NCBI GenBank assembly: GCA_016296885.1
Contig: JAEDHT010000007.1
Coordinates: 1 to 62,405 of the forward strand
DNA: 62,405 bases
Source of the DNA: Clostridiaceae bacterium
GTDB taxonomy: Bacteria > Bacillota > Clostridia > Oscillospirales > Acutalibacteraceae
Direction: 5' to 3'
In this document: in pieces, positions 14,452 through 24,500 of the stretch
How the letters are laid out: each line of letters begins with the position of its first letter
How positions within the stretch are numbered: position 1 is the first letter of the stretch
Notes under the pieces: generated by a model
What the model saw: only the letters and a program-made list of their open reading frames with translations
Told to the model about the DNA's origin: nothing
Databases searched by the model: none
Made by a program: the position numbers and the translations under genes

Positions 14452-16028
14452 ATAAAATAACTGTACTTGACTGCACCCTGCGTGACGGAGGTTACGTAAA
14501 CAATTGGGATTTTGGAAAGGAAAGCATAATTTCTATTTGTGAAAAGCTTGCTAATACCGGAATAGAAACGATAGAATGCGGTTTTTTAAGTCAAACAAAA
14601 ACCTCAAACGAAAATATGTCTGTTTACAGAACTCCTGCAGATGCGGAGCTTTATCTGCCAAAATGTAAAAACTCAAGCTTTGCCGCTATGATTAATTTTG
14701 GTGAATACAATATAAATGACCTTCCAAAGTATAGCGGCGGTGCTCTTAAAGTAATAAGAGTAGCTTTTCATAAAAAAAATATGGCAGACGCTATTGAATT
14801 TTGTAAAGACATCAAGCTTTTGGGTTATGATGTCTATGTTCAACCAATGGTTACGCAAAACTATACCGAGGAAGAATTGATGTTCCTTATAAATGAGTCG
14901 AACAGCCTTCTTCCAAAAGCATTTTATATAGTGGATTCTTTCGGTACCATGAAAAAAAACGAAGTATTAGCTATGTATAACATAATTGAGAAAAACCTCA
15001 ATCCTTCTATCGCTATAGGCTTTCACAGCCATAATAATATGCAGCTTTCATTTTCCAATGCGCAAGAGCTTATGAAAATTGACTGCAAGCATGAAATGAT
15101 AATAGATTCTTCCGTATACGGTATGGGAAGAGGTGCGGGTAATTTATGTACCGAATTAATAACAAAATACATCAATGATAATTATTATGAAAAATACGAT
15201 CTCATCCCGGTGCTTGAAATAATCGACGAGCATATTATGCAAATTTTTATAAAAACTCCTTGGGGATACTCCGTGCCTTTTTATATCGGTTCCATTAATA
15301 ACTGTCATCCGAATTATGCTTTATTTTTGCTCGATAAACAAACGCTATCTGTAAAAGATATACATAAAATTCTCAGCATTATGGATGAAGATAAAAAAGT
15401 AATGTTTGATAAGGAATACATTTTAAAACTATATGAAGAATATCAAAGTAAGCTCATTAATGACAGTGATGCTATTAAAATGCTTAAAAACACCCTCTCT
15501 GGCAGAAATATATTAGTTATCGCTCCCGGAAAAACAATAATTGATGAACGTGAAAAGATAGATATCTACTGTAAACAATTTTCCCCCCTAATTTTTTCGG
15601 TTAACTTTATTCCAGACAGCATTGATACAGATTTTGTATTTATAGGGAACCAAAAAAGATATAAAAATATAATCAACTCTGTAAAAAATGAGAACATAAT
15701 TATAACATCAAACATTAGTCCTACCGATAGGAACAATATTACATCAGTTAATTATGCTGACCTTGTCAATAAAAATGAAGCAATAACAGATAATTCCGGT
15801 ATGATGCTTTTAAATCTCTTTAGACGGCTTAATGTTTCATCAGTGGCTCTTGCCGGCTTTGACGGGCTATCTGTTAACAGAATGAACAACTATTATCAAG
15901 AAAAGCTTATCAGCGGTTCTTCTGTAAATGAGCTTATAAAAATGAATGATGCTATAAGCGAAAAAATAAAATCATTAACTGATACTTTGGGTATTAAATT
16001 TATAACTACATCATTATATAACAAATAA
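14448..16028 (+). CDS. HMGL-like pyruvate aldolase fused to a DUF115-like domain
   Basis: Residues about 3-310 form a DRE-TIM metallolyase barrel like 4-hydroxy-2-oxovalerate aldolase: LDCTLRDGGYVNNWDFG (metal Asp, catalytic Arg), ETIECGFL, VDSFGTM, the metal-binding HSHNNMQLS and DSSVYGMGRGAGNL. Such enzymes make or cleave 4-hydroxy-2-keto acids with pyruvate. Residues about 350-526 are a separate Rossmann-like domain: NILVIAPGKTI, DTDFVFIGNQKRY and SGMMLLNLFRRLNVSSVAL-AGFDG line up with the DUF115 protein two genes upstream. Usual aldolases are about 340 aa, so this is a fusion. Overlaps the cytidylyltransferase stop by 4 nt. Inference: it makes the 3-deoxy-2-keto acid that the preceding enzyme activates. 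Confidence 0.8.
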   Translation: MNKITVLDCTLRDGGYVNNWDFGKESIISICEKLANTGIETIECGFLSQTKTSNENMSVYRTPADAELYLPKCKNSSFAAMINFGEYNINDLPKYSGGALKVIRVAFHKKNMADAIEFCKDIKLLGYDVYVQPMVTQNYTEEELMFLINESNSLLPKAFYIVDSFGTMKKNEVLAMYNIIEKNLNPSIAIGFHSHNNMQLSFSNAQELMKIDCKHEMIIDSSVYGMGRGAGNLCTELITKYINDNYYEKYDLIPVLEIIDEHIMQIFIKTPWGYSVPFYIGSINNCHPNYALFLLDKQTLSVKDIHKILSIMDEDKKVMFDKEYILKLYEEYQSKLINDSDAIKMLKNTLSGRNILVIAPGKTIIDEREKIDIYCKQFSPLIFSVNFIPDSIDTDFVFIGNQKRYKNIINSVKNENIIITSNISPTDRNNITSVNYADLVNKNEAITDNSGMMLLNLFRRLNVSSVALAGFDGLSVNRMNNYYQEKLISGSSVNELIKMNDAISEKIKSLTDTLGIKFITTSLYNK

Positions 16029-16043
16029 ACTGGAGATGTTTTA

Positions 16044-17066
16044 ATGGCGAAGATAGTCACATTCGGTGAAATTATGCTTAGACTTCAACCTGAGGGTTAC
16101 TTGCGTTTATTACAAGCAAACAAGCTTCAGGCGACCTTTGCAGGAGCAGAAGCAAATGTTGCGGTCTCTCTTGCCAATTTCGGCGAAGATGCTTTATTTG
16201 TAACAAAATTGCCTGATAACCCAATAGGACAAGCTGCTGCTAATTCCTTGCGTATGTTTGGCGTAAATACTGATGAAATAATTCGTGGTGGAGAAAGATT
16301 AGGTATATTTTTCCTTGAAAAAGGTGCAAGTCAACGCCCTTCTTTAGTTATTTATGATAGAAATTATTCTTCTATACAAAAAGCAGACAAAAACGACTTT
16401 AACTGGGCTAAAATATTTGAAGATGCTAACTGGTTCCATTTTACCGGTATTACACCGGCTCTAAGCGACTCTCTTGCAGAAATTTGCCTTGACGCATGTA
16501 AAGAGGCAAAAAAGAGAAATATATATATTAGCTGTGATTTAAACTATAGAAACAAGCTGTGGTCCAGAGAAAAAGCTTGTGAAGTTATGTCTCGGCTATG
16601 TAAATACGTTGATTTGTGTGTAGCAAATGAAGAAGATGCCGCTGACGTTTTTGGAATTGCTTCTGATGGCTCCGATGTTAATAGTGGCAAACTTTGTGAA
16701 GAAGGATATAAAGAAGTCGCTAAAAAGCTTTTCGATAAGTTTGGTTTCAAATATACTGCAATTTCCCTGAGAACTTCTATAAATGCAAATAACAACAAAT
16801 GGGCAGGCCTATTATATGATGGAAGTAATTATTTTTTAAGCCGTCGATATGACATTAATATAGTTGATCGTGTTGGCGGAGGTGACAGTTTTTCTGCAGG
16901 CCTTATTTACTCTCTTCTAAATAACTATGAACCAAAAGATGCTATAGAATTTGCTGTTGCAGCATCTTGTTTAAAACATTCTATAGAAGGTGATTTTAAC
17001 CATACCACAGTAGATGAAGTTTTAGCCCTCATAAAAAAAGGAGGAGCAGGACGAGTAAAAAGATAA
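16044..17066 (+). CDS. PfkB-family sugar kinase, KDG-kinase-like
   Basis: Ribokinase-family ATP-dependent kinase most like 2-dehydro-3-deoxygluconokinase. N-terminal IVTFGEIMLRLQPEG and FAGAEANVAVSLANFG form the substrate region; SCDLNYRNKLW, CVANEEDA and the C-terminal anion hole/catalytic base motif VGGGDSFSAGLIYS are clear. 340 aa. ATG follows TGGAG. It is 15 nt downstream of the aldolase fusion, in the same operon. A kinase for a 3-deoxy-2-keto acid beside a pyruvate aldolase and a CMP transferase supports a dedicated ulosonic acid pathway, but no other pentose/hexuronate catabolic gene is nearby, so classical KDG catabolism is not supported. Confidence 0.87.
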   Translation: MAKIVTFGEIMLRLQPEGYLRLLQANKLQATFAGAEANVAVSLANFGEDALFVTKLPDNPIGQAAANSLRMFGVNTDEIIRGGERLGIFFLEKGASQRPSLVIYDRNYSSIQKADKNDFNWAKIFEDANWFHFTGITPALSDSLAEICLDACKEAKKRNIYISCDLNYRNKLWSREKACEVMSRLCKYVDLCVANEEDAADVFGIASDGSDVNSGKLCEEGYKEVAKKLFDKFGFKYTAISLRTSINANNNKWAGLLYDGSNYFLSRRYDINIVDRVGGGDSFSAGLIYSLLNNYEPKDAIEFAVAASCLKHSIEGDFNHTTVDEVLALIKKGGAGRVKR

Positions 17067-17081
17067 TAAGATGGAAACTGT

Positions 17082-17228
17082 ATGAATCATTTAATTGCCT
17101 GTCTAAAGAATGCAGTAAAGCAAGTAAAGGAAATTAGCGATTTTATCTCTGAATTTAATGGAGGAGATGGGTCTGATAGAGATTTTATTGAATCATATAA
17201 TTTTCTTGAACCCATAAAATATAAATAG
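17082..17228 (+). CDS. 48-aa hypothetical protein
   Basis: An ATG at 17082, 15 nt after the kinase stop, opens a 48-codon frame ending TAG at 17226-17228. The predicted peptide begins MNHLIACLKNAVKQVKEIS, an amphipathic helix, followed by an acidic Gly/Asp stretch and ESYNFLEPIKYK. Only a weak GATGGA site precedes it. A terminator follows at 17252. It could be a real small protein or the remains of a larger gene; no family recognised. Confidence 0.4.
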   Translation: MNHLIACLKNAVKQVKEISDFISEFNGGDGSDRDFIESYNFLEPIKYK

Positions 17229-17251
17229 TAAGAAATAAAATAACTTGTGTA

Positions 17252-17295
17252 AAATTCAGCACGTGCTAAAACATTTAGCTCTTGCTGAATTTTTT
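17252..17295 (+). terminator. terminator of the flippase-kinase operon
   Basis: AAATTCAGCA (17252-17261) pairs with TGCTGAATTT (17283-17292); the 21-nt loop contains a second stem GCTAAA/TTTAGC. T-run follows. Confidence 0.75.
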
Positions 17296-17414
17296 ATCAG
17301 TTTATGGGATAAATTGTTCCTCTTTAAAACACAAAATAAACTGAAGTGAGATATTGTATTCTGTTATGAAGGATTTATAAAAACGAAAGGACATTAAAAT
17401 AAAAAATGAAAAAA

Positions 17415-17453
17415 GTCAAGCAGAAGTCGGTTTTTTACCGAAATTAGCTTGAC
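17415..17453. repeat. nested inverted repeat overlapping the rpoB -35 box
   Basis: Outer arms GTCAAGC (17415-17421) and GCTTGAC (17447-17453), inner arms TCGGT (17427-17431) and ACCGA (17437-17441), with symmetric 5-nt internal spacers and a 5-nt T loop. The right outer arm contains most of the -35 hexamer. It could be an operator or an upstream terminator-like hairpin. Confidence 0.6.
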
Positions 17454-17477
17454 ATTTGACAAAATATAGTGTAAAAT
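17449..17477 (+). promoter_or_regulatory. strong sigma-A promoter for rpoBC
   Basis: Perfect TTGACA (17449-17454), 17-bp spacer and TAAAAT (17472-17477). Start codon is about 204 bp downstream. Confidence 0.8.
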
Positions 17478-17681
17478 AATAAACTGTCTAATATTGAACA
17501 CGTGTGCAGTTTTGCACTTCCAACAATCACGATATTAACATAAACAAATTGCTTTGTCAATAGCGTTTTTTGGCATTATAGCAGATATGTCCTTTGGCAA
17601 AGAGGTTTGATTATATCGGTATTGTTTGCGTGTTTGATACGCAGAGGAAAGCTGTAAATAAATGAATGGAGTGAATGCTAA

Positions 17682-20600
17682 GTGGTTAATGTGAAACCGG
17701 TAAAGGTTGGTAAAACAACAAGAATGAGTTTCTCCAAAATTGACGAAGTTATTGATATGCCTAATCTCATTGAGATTCAGAAAAAGTCATATCAATGGTT
17801 CCTTGAAGAGGGTCTGAAAGATGTGTTTAACGATGTTTCAGGCATTACTGACTATTCAGGAAACCTTATTTTGGACTTTGTTGATTATACACTCGATGTT
17901 GACCATCCTAATTACACTGTAGCAGAATGCAAAGAAAGAGATGCTACATTTGCCGCACCTTTAAGAGTGAGCGCAAGACTCATTAATAAAGAAACAGGCG
18001 AGATTAAAGAGTCAAATGTGTTTATGGGTGACTTCCCGCTTATGACCGCAAGCGGTACTTTTGTTATCAATGGTGCCGAGCGTGTAATCGTATCACAGCT
18101 TGTAAGAAGCCCTGGTGTATACTACAAGATGGAATACGACAAAACAGGTAAAAAGCTGTTCAGCTCTACTGTTATTCCAAACAGAGGCGCATGGCTTGAA
18201 TATGAAAATGATGTAAACGACGTATTTTATGTTCGTATAGATAAAAATCGCAAGATCCCGGTAACAGTATTCATTCGTTCACTTGGTTTGGGCACTGATG
18301 CAGAGATACTCGAATATTTCGGTGATGATGCCAGAATGATGGCTACAATTGAGAAGGATAATTGTAAAAACACCGAAGAGGCAATGCTTGAATTATTCAG
18401 AAAGCTACGCCCAACCGAACCTCCAACAATTGAGAGCGCTCAAGCTCATATCGATACATTATTCTATGATACTCGTCGCTACGATATGTCAAGAGTAGGC
18501 AGATATAAATATAATGCAAAATTAAATCTTTCTTCAAGACTGGCAGGTTGCAAGCTTGCAGCACCTATTGCAAACCCACGCACAGGTGAGCTTGTTTGTG
18601 AAGAGGGAGAGGTAATCACCAAGACCAGAGCTCTAGAGCTTGAAAACATGGGTATTACATCTGCTTTTGTTCAGGTTGAAGATAAGGTAGTTAAAATTAT
18701 ATCCAACGGTATGGTGGATATTGGATGTTATGTAGACTTCGATGCTGAAGCAGAATGTGGCATTAATGAAAAAGTTCGTTTCAGCGTTCTTTGTGAGATT
18801 CTTGACGAAGCATCAAGCACAGAGGAACTCAAAGAATTAATCAGAAATCGCAGAGGCGACCTCATACCTAACATAATAACAACTGACGATATCTTTGCAT
18901 CTATCAACTATATGAACAACCTTGCAGAAGGTATCGGTGTTACAGATGATATTGACCACTTGGGTAACAGACGTATTAGATGCGTAGGCGAGCTCCTTCA
19001 AAACCAGTTTAGAATTGGTTTCTCACGTCTTGAGAGAGTTATTCGTGAGCGTATGACGCTGAACGCTCAGGATCTTGACAAGCTTGCTCCAAACACACTT
19101 ATCAATATCCGTCCTGTAACAGCAGCAATCAAAGAGTTCTTCGGCTCTTCGCCACTTTCCCAGTTCATGGATCAAAATAACCCGCTGGCAGAGCTCACAC
19201 ACAAGCGTCGTCTTTCAGCACTTGGTCCTGGCGGTCTTTCTCGTGATCGTGCAGGATTCGAAGTTCGTGACGTTCACTATACACACTATGGTCGTATGTG
19301 TCCTATCGAGACTCCTGAAGGACCTAACATCGGACTAATCTCTTATCTTGCTACATTTGCAAAGATAAATGATTATGGCTTTATAGAAGCACCATTCCGT
19401 AAGATTGACAAAGAAACCGGCATCGTAACTGATGAGGTTATATACATGACAGCTGATGAAGAAGATGAATATATCGTAGCACAGGCTAATGAGCCACTTG
19501 ACGAAAACGGTAGATTTATCAACGCAAAGATAAACGGTAGATATCGTGATGAATTCGTAGAAGTAGAAAGCTCCAGAGCAGACTTCATGGATGTATCACC
19601 TAAGATGGTTGTATCTGTTGCTACTGCTATGATCCCATTCCTTGAAAATGATGACGCAAACCGTGCATTGATGGGATCTAACATGCAGCGTCAGGCTGTC
19701 CCGCTACTCGTTACAGAATCACCTATCGTAGGTACAGGTATGGAATATAAGGCTGGTGTAGACTCCGGTGTCTGCCTGCTTAGTGAAGAAGATGGCGTTG
19801 TTCTCAGCGCTAGTGCAGATAAAATTAAAATTCAGTACGATTCCGGCAGAGTTCAGGAGTTCATTGTAACAAAGTTTGCTCGTTCCAACCAGGGTACATG
19901 TATCAATCAAATTCCTGTCGTTTCCACAGGCGAGAGGGTAGTTAAGAATCAGGTTATCGCAGACGGACCTGCCACAAGTAATGGTGAAATCAGCCTTGGT
20001 AAAAATGCCCTTATAGGCTTTATGACTTGGGAAGGTTATAACTATGAGGATGCTGTTCTTATTAGTGAAAAAATAGTACGTGAAGATGTTTACACATCTA
20101 TTCATATAGAAGAATATGAGCTTGAATCAAGAGATACAAAGCTCGGACCGGAAGAAATCACAAGAGATATTCCTAATGTCGGCGACGATATGCTCAAAAA
20201 CCTCGATGAAACAGGTATTATCAGAATCGGTGCCGAGGTTAGAACAGGTGATATTCTCGTTGGTAAGGTTACACCGAAGGGTGAAACCGAGTTAACATCA
20301 GAAGAACGTTTGCTTAGAGCTATCTTCGGTGAAAAAGCAAGAGAAGTAAGAGATACATCTCTCAGAGTACCTCATGGTGAATGTGGTATTGTTGTTGACG
20401 TAAAGGTGTTTACCCGTGAAAACTGTGATGAACTTCAGCCTGGTGTCAATAAGGTTGTTCGTTGCTATCTTGCACAAAAGCGTAAAATCTCTGTCGGAGA
20501 TAAGATGGCTGGTCGTCATGGTAACAAGGGTGTTGTTTCCAGAATACTCCCTGTTGAGGATATGCCATTCTTGCCGGACGGTACTCCGCTTGATATCGTT

Positions 20601-21467
20601 CTTAACCCTCTCGGTGTTCCATCACGTATGAACATCGGTCAGGTGCTCGAGGTTCACCTCGGATATGCAGCTAAGGCACTTGGCTGGAAGATTATGACTC
20701 CTGTCTTTGACGGAGCCCACGAACAAGATATATTCGCACTCTTCAACGACCTTGTAGAGAGCGAAAAGCAAAAGGTTGAGGCTAGAGGCGAAGAATTTGA
20801 TGAGAAGAAGATAGGCATTTCAAAGAACGGCAAAATCTGGCTCAAAGATGGCCGAACAGGTGAATACTTTGACAACCCTGTTACAGTTGGATATATGTAC
20901 TATCTCAAGCTGCACCACCTTGTTGATGATAAGATTCATGCACGTTCCACAGGTCCATATTCCCTCGTTACACAGCAGCCTTTGGGCGGTAAAGCTCAGT
21001 TTGGCGGACAGCGTTTCGGAGAAATGGAAGTTTGGGCACTTGAGGCTTATGGTGCTGCTTATACATTGCAGGAAATCCTCACAGTTAAGTCTGACGACGT
21101 TGTAGGACGTGTTAAGGCATATGAAGCTATCGTAAAGGGACAGAATATCCCAACCCCAGGTATACCGGAGGCATTTAAGGTTCTCATCAAGGAACTTCAG
21201 TCACTTGCTCTTGATGTTAAAGTTCTTGACAGAGAAGGTGAAGAGATCGATCTCAAGCAAAGCTTTGATGAAGACGAGCCTTATATTGATGATGGTCTTG
21301 GCATTGACGAGCCAATCTTTGATGAGCAAACAGTTGTTACAAAGGGAGATATGGATAGCTATCTGTTAGATGAAAGCCAATCAGAGGACGATGATAATTA
21401 TTTTGACGAGTCGAGTCTATATGATGATGATTCCGATGATGATTCGTTTAATGACATTGACGAATAA
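17682..21467 (+). CDS. rpoB: DNA-directed RNA polymerase beta subunit
   Basis: Catalytic beta subunit of RNA polymerase. Recognised over its full 1261 aa: N-terminal RMSFSKIDEVIDMPNLIEIQ, FVINGAERVIVSQLVRSPGVY, the rifampicin-binding region near residues 486-520 (SSPLSQFMDQNNPLAELTHK then RRLSALGPGG) and the C-terminal GGKAQFGGQRFGEMEVWALE. The Asp, His and Ser at the usual resistance positions are wild type, so rifampicin sensitivity is predicted. The last 65 or so residues are a very acidic tail rich in Asp/Glu/Ser. GTG start at 17682 has GGAG 10 nt upstream. rpoC begins 34 nt downstream. It has its own promoter and is not preceded by rplJ-rplL, unlike the usual order. Confidence 0.99.
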   Translation: MVNVKPVKVGKTTRMSFSKIDEVIDMPNLIEIQKKSYQWFLEEGLKDVFNDVSGITDYSGNLILDFVDYTLDVDHPNYTVAECKERDATFAAPLRVSARLINKETGEIKESNVFMGDFPLMTASGTFVINGAERVIVSQLVRSPGVYYKMEYDKTGKKLFSSTVIPNRGAWLEYENDVNDVFYVRIDKNRKIPVTVFIRSLGLGTDAEILEYFGDDARMMATIEKDNCKNTEEAMLELFRKLRPTEPPTIESAQAHIDTLFYDTRRYDMSRVGRYKYNAKLNLSSRLAGCKLAAPIANPRTGELVCEEGEVITKTRALELENMGITSAFVQVEDKVVKIISNGMVDIGCYVDFDAEAECGINEKVRFSVLCEILDEASSTEELKELIRNRRGDLIPNIITTDDIFASINYMNNLAEGIGVTDDIDHLGNRRIRCVGELLQNQFRIGFSRLERVIRERMTLNAQDLDKLAPNTLINIRPVTAAIKEFFGSSPLSQFMDQNNPLAELTHKRRLSALGPGGLSRDRAGFEVRDVHYTHYGRMCPIETPEGPNIGLISYLATFAKINDYGFIEAPFRKIDKETGIVTDEVIYMTADEEDEYIVAQANEPLDENGRFINAKINGRYRDEFVEVESSRADFMDVSPKMVVSVATAMIPFLENDDANRALMGSNMQRQAVPLLVTESPIVGTGMEYKAGVDSGVCLLSEEDGVVLSASADKIKIQYDSGRVQEFIVTKFARSNQGTCINQIPVVSTGERVVKNQVIADGPATSNGEISLGKNALIGFMTWEGYNYEDAVLISEKIVREDVYTSIHIEEYELESRDTKLGPEEITRDIPNVGDDMLKNLDETGIIRIGAEVRTGDILVGKVTPKGETELTSEERLLRAIFGEKAREVRDTSLRVPHGECGIVVDVKVFTRENCDELQPGVNKVVRCYLAQKRKISVGDKMAGRHGNKGVVSRILPVEDMPFLPDGTPLDIVLNPLGVPSRMNIGQVLEVHLGYAAKALGWKIMTPVFDGAHEQDIFALFNDLVESEKQKVEARGEEFDEKKIGISKNGKIWLKDGRTGEYFDNPVTVGYMYYLKLHHLVDDKIHARSTGPYSLVTQQPLGGKAQFGGQRFGEMEVWALEAYGAAYTLQEILTVKSDDVVGRVKAYEAIVKGQNIPTPGIPEAFKVLIKELQSLALDVKVLDREGEEIDLKQSFDEDEPYIDDGLGIDEPIFDEQTVVTKGDMDSYLLDESQSEDDDNYFDESSLYDDDSDDDSFNDIDE

Positions 21468-21501
21468 TAAACGTAAATATTATTGAAAGGAATGGTCTGT
21501 A

Positions 21502-24500
21502 ATGGAATTTAATGTATTTGACTCAATTAAAATAGGCATAGCATCACCAGACAGGATTAGAGAGTGGTCCTATGGCGAAGTAAAAAAGCCTGAAACCATA
21601 AATTACCGTACACTAAAGCCAGAACGTGATGGTCTGTATTGCGAACGAATTTTTGGACCTCAGAAAGACTGGGAATGTCATTGTGGTAAATATAAAAGAA
21701 TAAGATTTAAAGGTAAAATATGCGAACGTTGCGGTGTTGAAGTTACTAGAGCAAAGGAACGCCGTGAGCGTATGGGACACATTGAGCTGGCTGCTCCGGT
21801 GTCTCACATATGGTACTTTAAGGGAATACCATCAAGAATAGGTCTTATGCTTGATATTTCCCCTAGAATGCTTGAAAAAGTACTTTATTTTGGTGCATAC
21901 GTTGTAACAGATCCCGGTGATGCATCCAGAGAAATTCAAAAATATGATTTCTTAACAGAAAAAGAATACAGAGATCTTGTAGAAAAATATGATGATGGCT
22001 TTAAAGCATCTATGGGTGCTGAAGCTATTAAAGAATTGCTTCAGGAAATCGATCTTGAAGAGCTATCAGAGTCTCTCAAAGCTGAGCTTGAAGACGCATC
22101 AGGCCAAAAGAAGGTTCGCATAATGAAGCGTCTGGAGGTTGTAGAGGCTTTCAGAATTAGCGGAAACCGTCCTGAATGGATGATCCTTGATGTTGTTCCG
22201 GTTATCCCACCGGATATCCGTCCTATGGTACAGCTCGATGGTGGTAGATTTGCAACAAGCGATTTGAATGACCTCTATCGCCGTGTTATCAACAGAAACA
22301 ATCGTCTTGCACGTTTGCTTGAGCTTCAGGCTCCTGACATCATTATCAGAAACGAAAAGCGTATGCTCCAAGAAGCTGTAGATGCCCTTATTGATAATGG
22401 CAGAAGAGGAAGACCTGTTACCGGCCCTAATAATAGACCACTCAAGTCTTTGTCTGATATGCTTAAAGGTAAGCAGGGACGTTTCCGTCAGAACTTGCTT
22501 GGTAAGCGTGTTGACTATTCCGGACGTTCTGTTATCGTTGTTGGTCCGGAGCTAAAGATGTATCAGTGTGGTTTGCCAAAGGAAATGGCTCTCGAGTTAT
22601 TTAAGCCGTTTGTAATGAAACGCCTTGTAGAAACAAAAGCTGTTCAAAATATAAAGGCTGCCAGAAAAGCTGTAGATCGTTCTAAGCCAGAGGTTTGGGA
22701 TGCACTTGAGGTTGTTATTAAGGGACATCCGGTTCTTCTTAACCGTGCTCCTACACTTCACAGACTTGGTATTCAGGCATTTGAACCTGTACTTGTTGAG
22801 GGTAGAGCACTCAAGCTTCACCCACTTGTTTGTACAGCTTATAATGCTGACTTCGATGGTGACCAGATGGCTGTTCACGTTCCGCTTTCTGCAGAAGCAC
22901 AGGCAGAAGCAAGATTCCTTATGCTTGCTGCCGGTAACCTTCTCAAACCATCTGATGGTAAACCGGTTGCTGTTCCTACACAGGATATGATTCTCGGTTC
23001 CTATTATCTCACACTTGATAAGGACAACCAGCCCGGCGAAGGCAAGGTGTTCCGTGATGTGGACGAAGCTATTATGGCTTATGAGAACAAGATTATCAAT
23101 CTCCATAGTAAGATCAAGGTTAGACGTGAGGTTGAGGAAAACGGTGTGAAGACACAGGGTATTATTGATACCACAGTTGGTATTATCATATTCAACCGTG
23201 CTATTCCTCAAGACTTAGGCTTTGTGGATAGATCAAAGCCTGAAAATAAATTCAGATTTGAAATCGAATTCCTTGTTGGCAAGAAGCAACTTGGAAAAAT
23301 TATTGATAAATGTATCAAGAAGCACGGCACAGAGATTACATCTCAGGTGCTTGATGCAATCAAAGCACAGGGTTATAAATACTCCACAAGAGGTGCTATT
23401 ACTGTTGCTGTTTGTGATGCAGAGATCCCACCTGTAAAGAAAGAACTCATTTCTGATGCAGAAAAGCAGGTAGACAAGGTAGCAAACTTCTACAAAAAGG
23501 GACTTATCTCTAATGATGAGCGCTATAAGAAGGTTCTCGAGATTTGGGATAAATGTACAAATGATGTTACAAAGGCACTTCAAGGCAACCTCGACAAATA
23601 TAATCCTATCTTCATGATGGCAGACTCCGGTGCCCGTGGTAGCATGAGTCAGATCCGTCAGCTTGCAGGTATGCGTGGTCTTATTGCAAATACATCAGGT
23701 AAAACAATTGAAATTCCAATCAGAGCTAACTATCGTGAAGGTCTTAATATTTTGGAATACTTTATTTCTTCTCGTGGTGCTCGTAAGGGTCTGGCAGATA
23801 CAGCTCTAAGAACAGCTGACTCTGGTTACCTTACCCGTCGTCTTGTTGATGTATCTCAAGATGTTATTATCCGTGAGGATGATTGTGGTACCACAGATGG
23901 ACTTGAGGTATTTGACATTTGTGACGGCAGACAGGTAATCGAAGGTCTAAGTGAGCGTCTACAGGGCAGATATCTCTGTGAAGACTTTATTGATGAGTCC
24001 ACAGGTGAGGTTCTGGTTTCTAAGGATGTCATGATGACTGATGATGATGCAGAGAAGATTGTAAATACAGGAATAAAGAAGATAAAGATCCGTTCTATTC
24101 TCAATTGTTGCAGTAAGCATGGTATTTGTAAGAAGTGCTATGGTTCAAACCTTGCAAATGGTATGCCTGTTACAATCGGTGAGGCAGTTGGTATTATTGC
24201 TGCACAGTCTATCGGTGAACCTGGTACACAGCTTACAATGCGTACATTCCACACAGGTGGTGTTGCTAGTGCAGAAGATATTACTCAGGGTCTTCCAAGA
24301 GTCGAAGAACTCTTTGAAGGCAGAAAGCCAAAGCACCTCGCTATTGTCAGTGAGATAAGTGGTAAACTGCGTTATGAAGAGATTAAGGGAAACCGCCACG
24401 CTGTAATCTTCAATAGAGAAACCGGAGAAGAAAAAAGCTATCTCATTCCTTTCGGTTCACGCACAAAGAACGAGGATGGAAAAGAAATCAATGCTGGAGA

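Larger units (their letters stand above)
17296..17681 (+). other. rpoB upstream region and long leader
   Basis: No gene is seen in this stretch. The promoter and inverted repeat are listed separately. Downstream of the promoter the leader is about 200 nt long, with a small GTGCA/TGCAC hairpin (17504-17517) and GCGT/ACGC pairing near 17629-17642. No L10/L12 genes are present upstream. Confidence 0.6.

Noticed and set aside
13786..16028. Sialic acid, legionaminic or pseudaminic acid biosynthesis
   Set aside because: The NeuB/PseI-type synthase, epimerase and acetyltransferase genes are missing; the carbon-joining enzyme is of a different family.
16044..17066. Hexuronate catabolism by KDG kinase
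   Set aside because: No KDPG aldolase, isomerase or uronate transporter adjoins; the operon is a glycan export locus.
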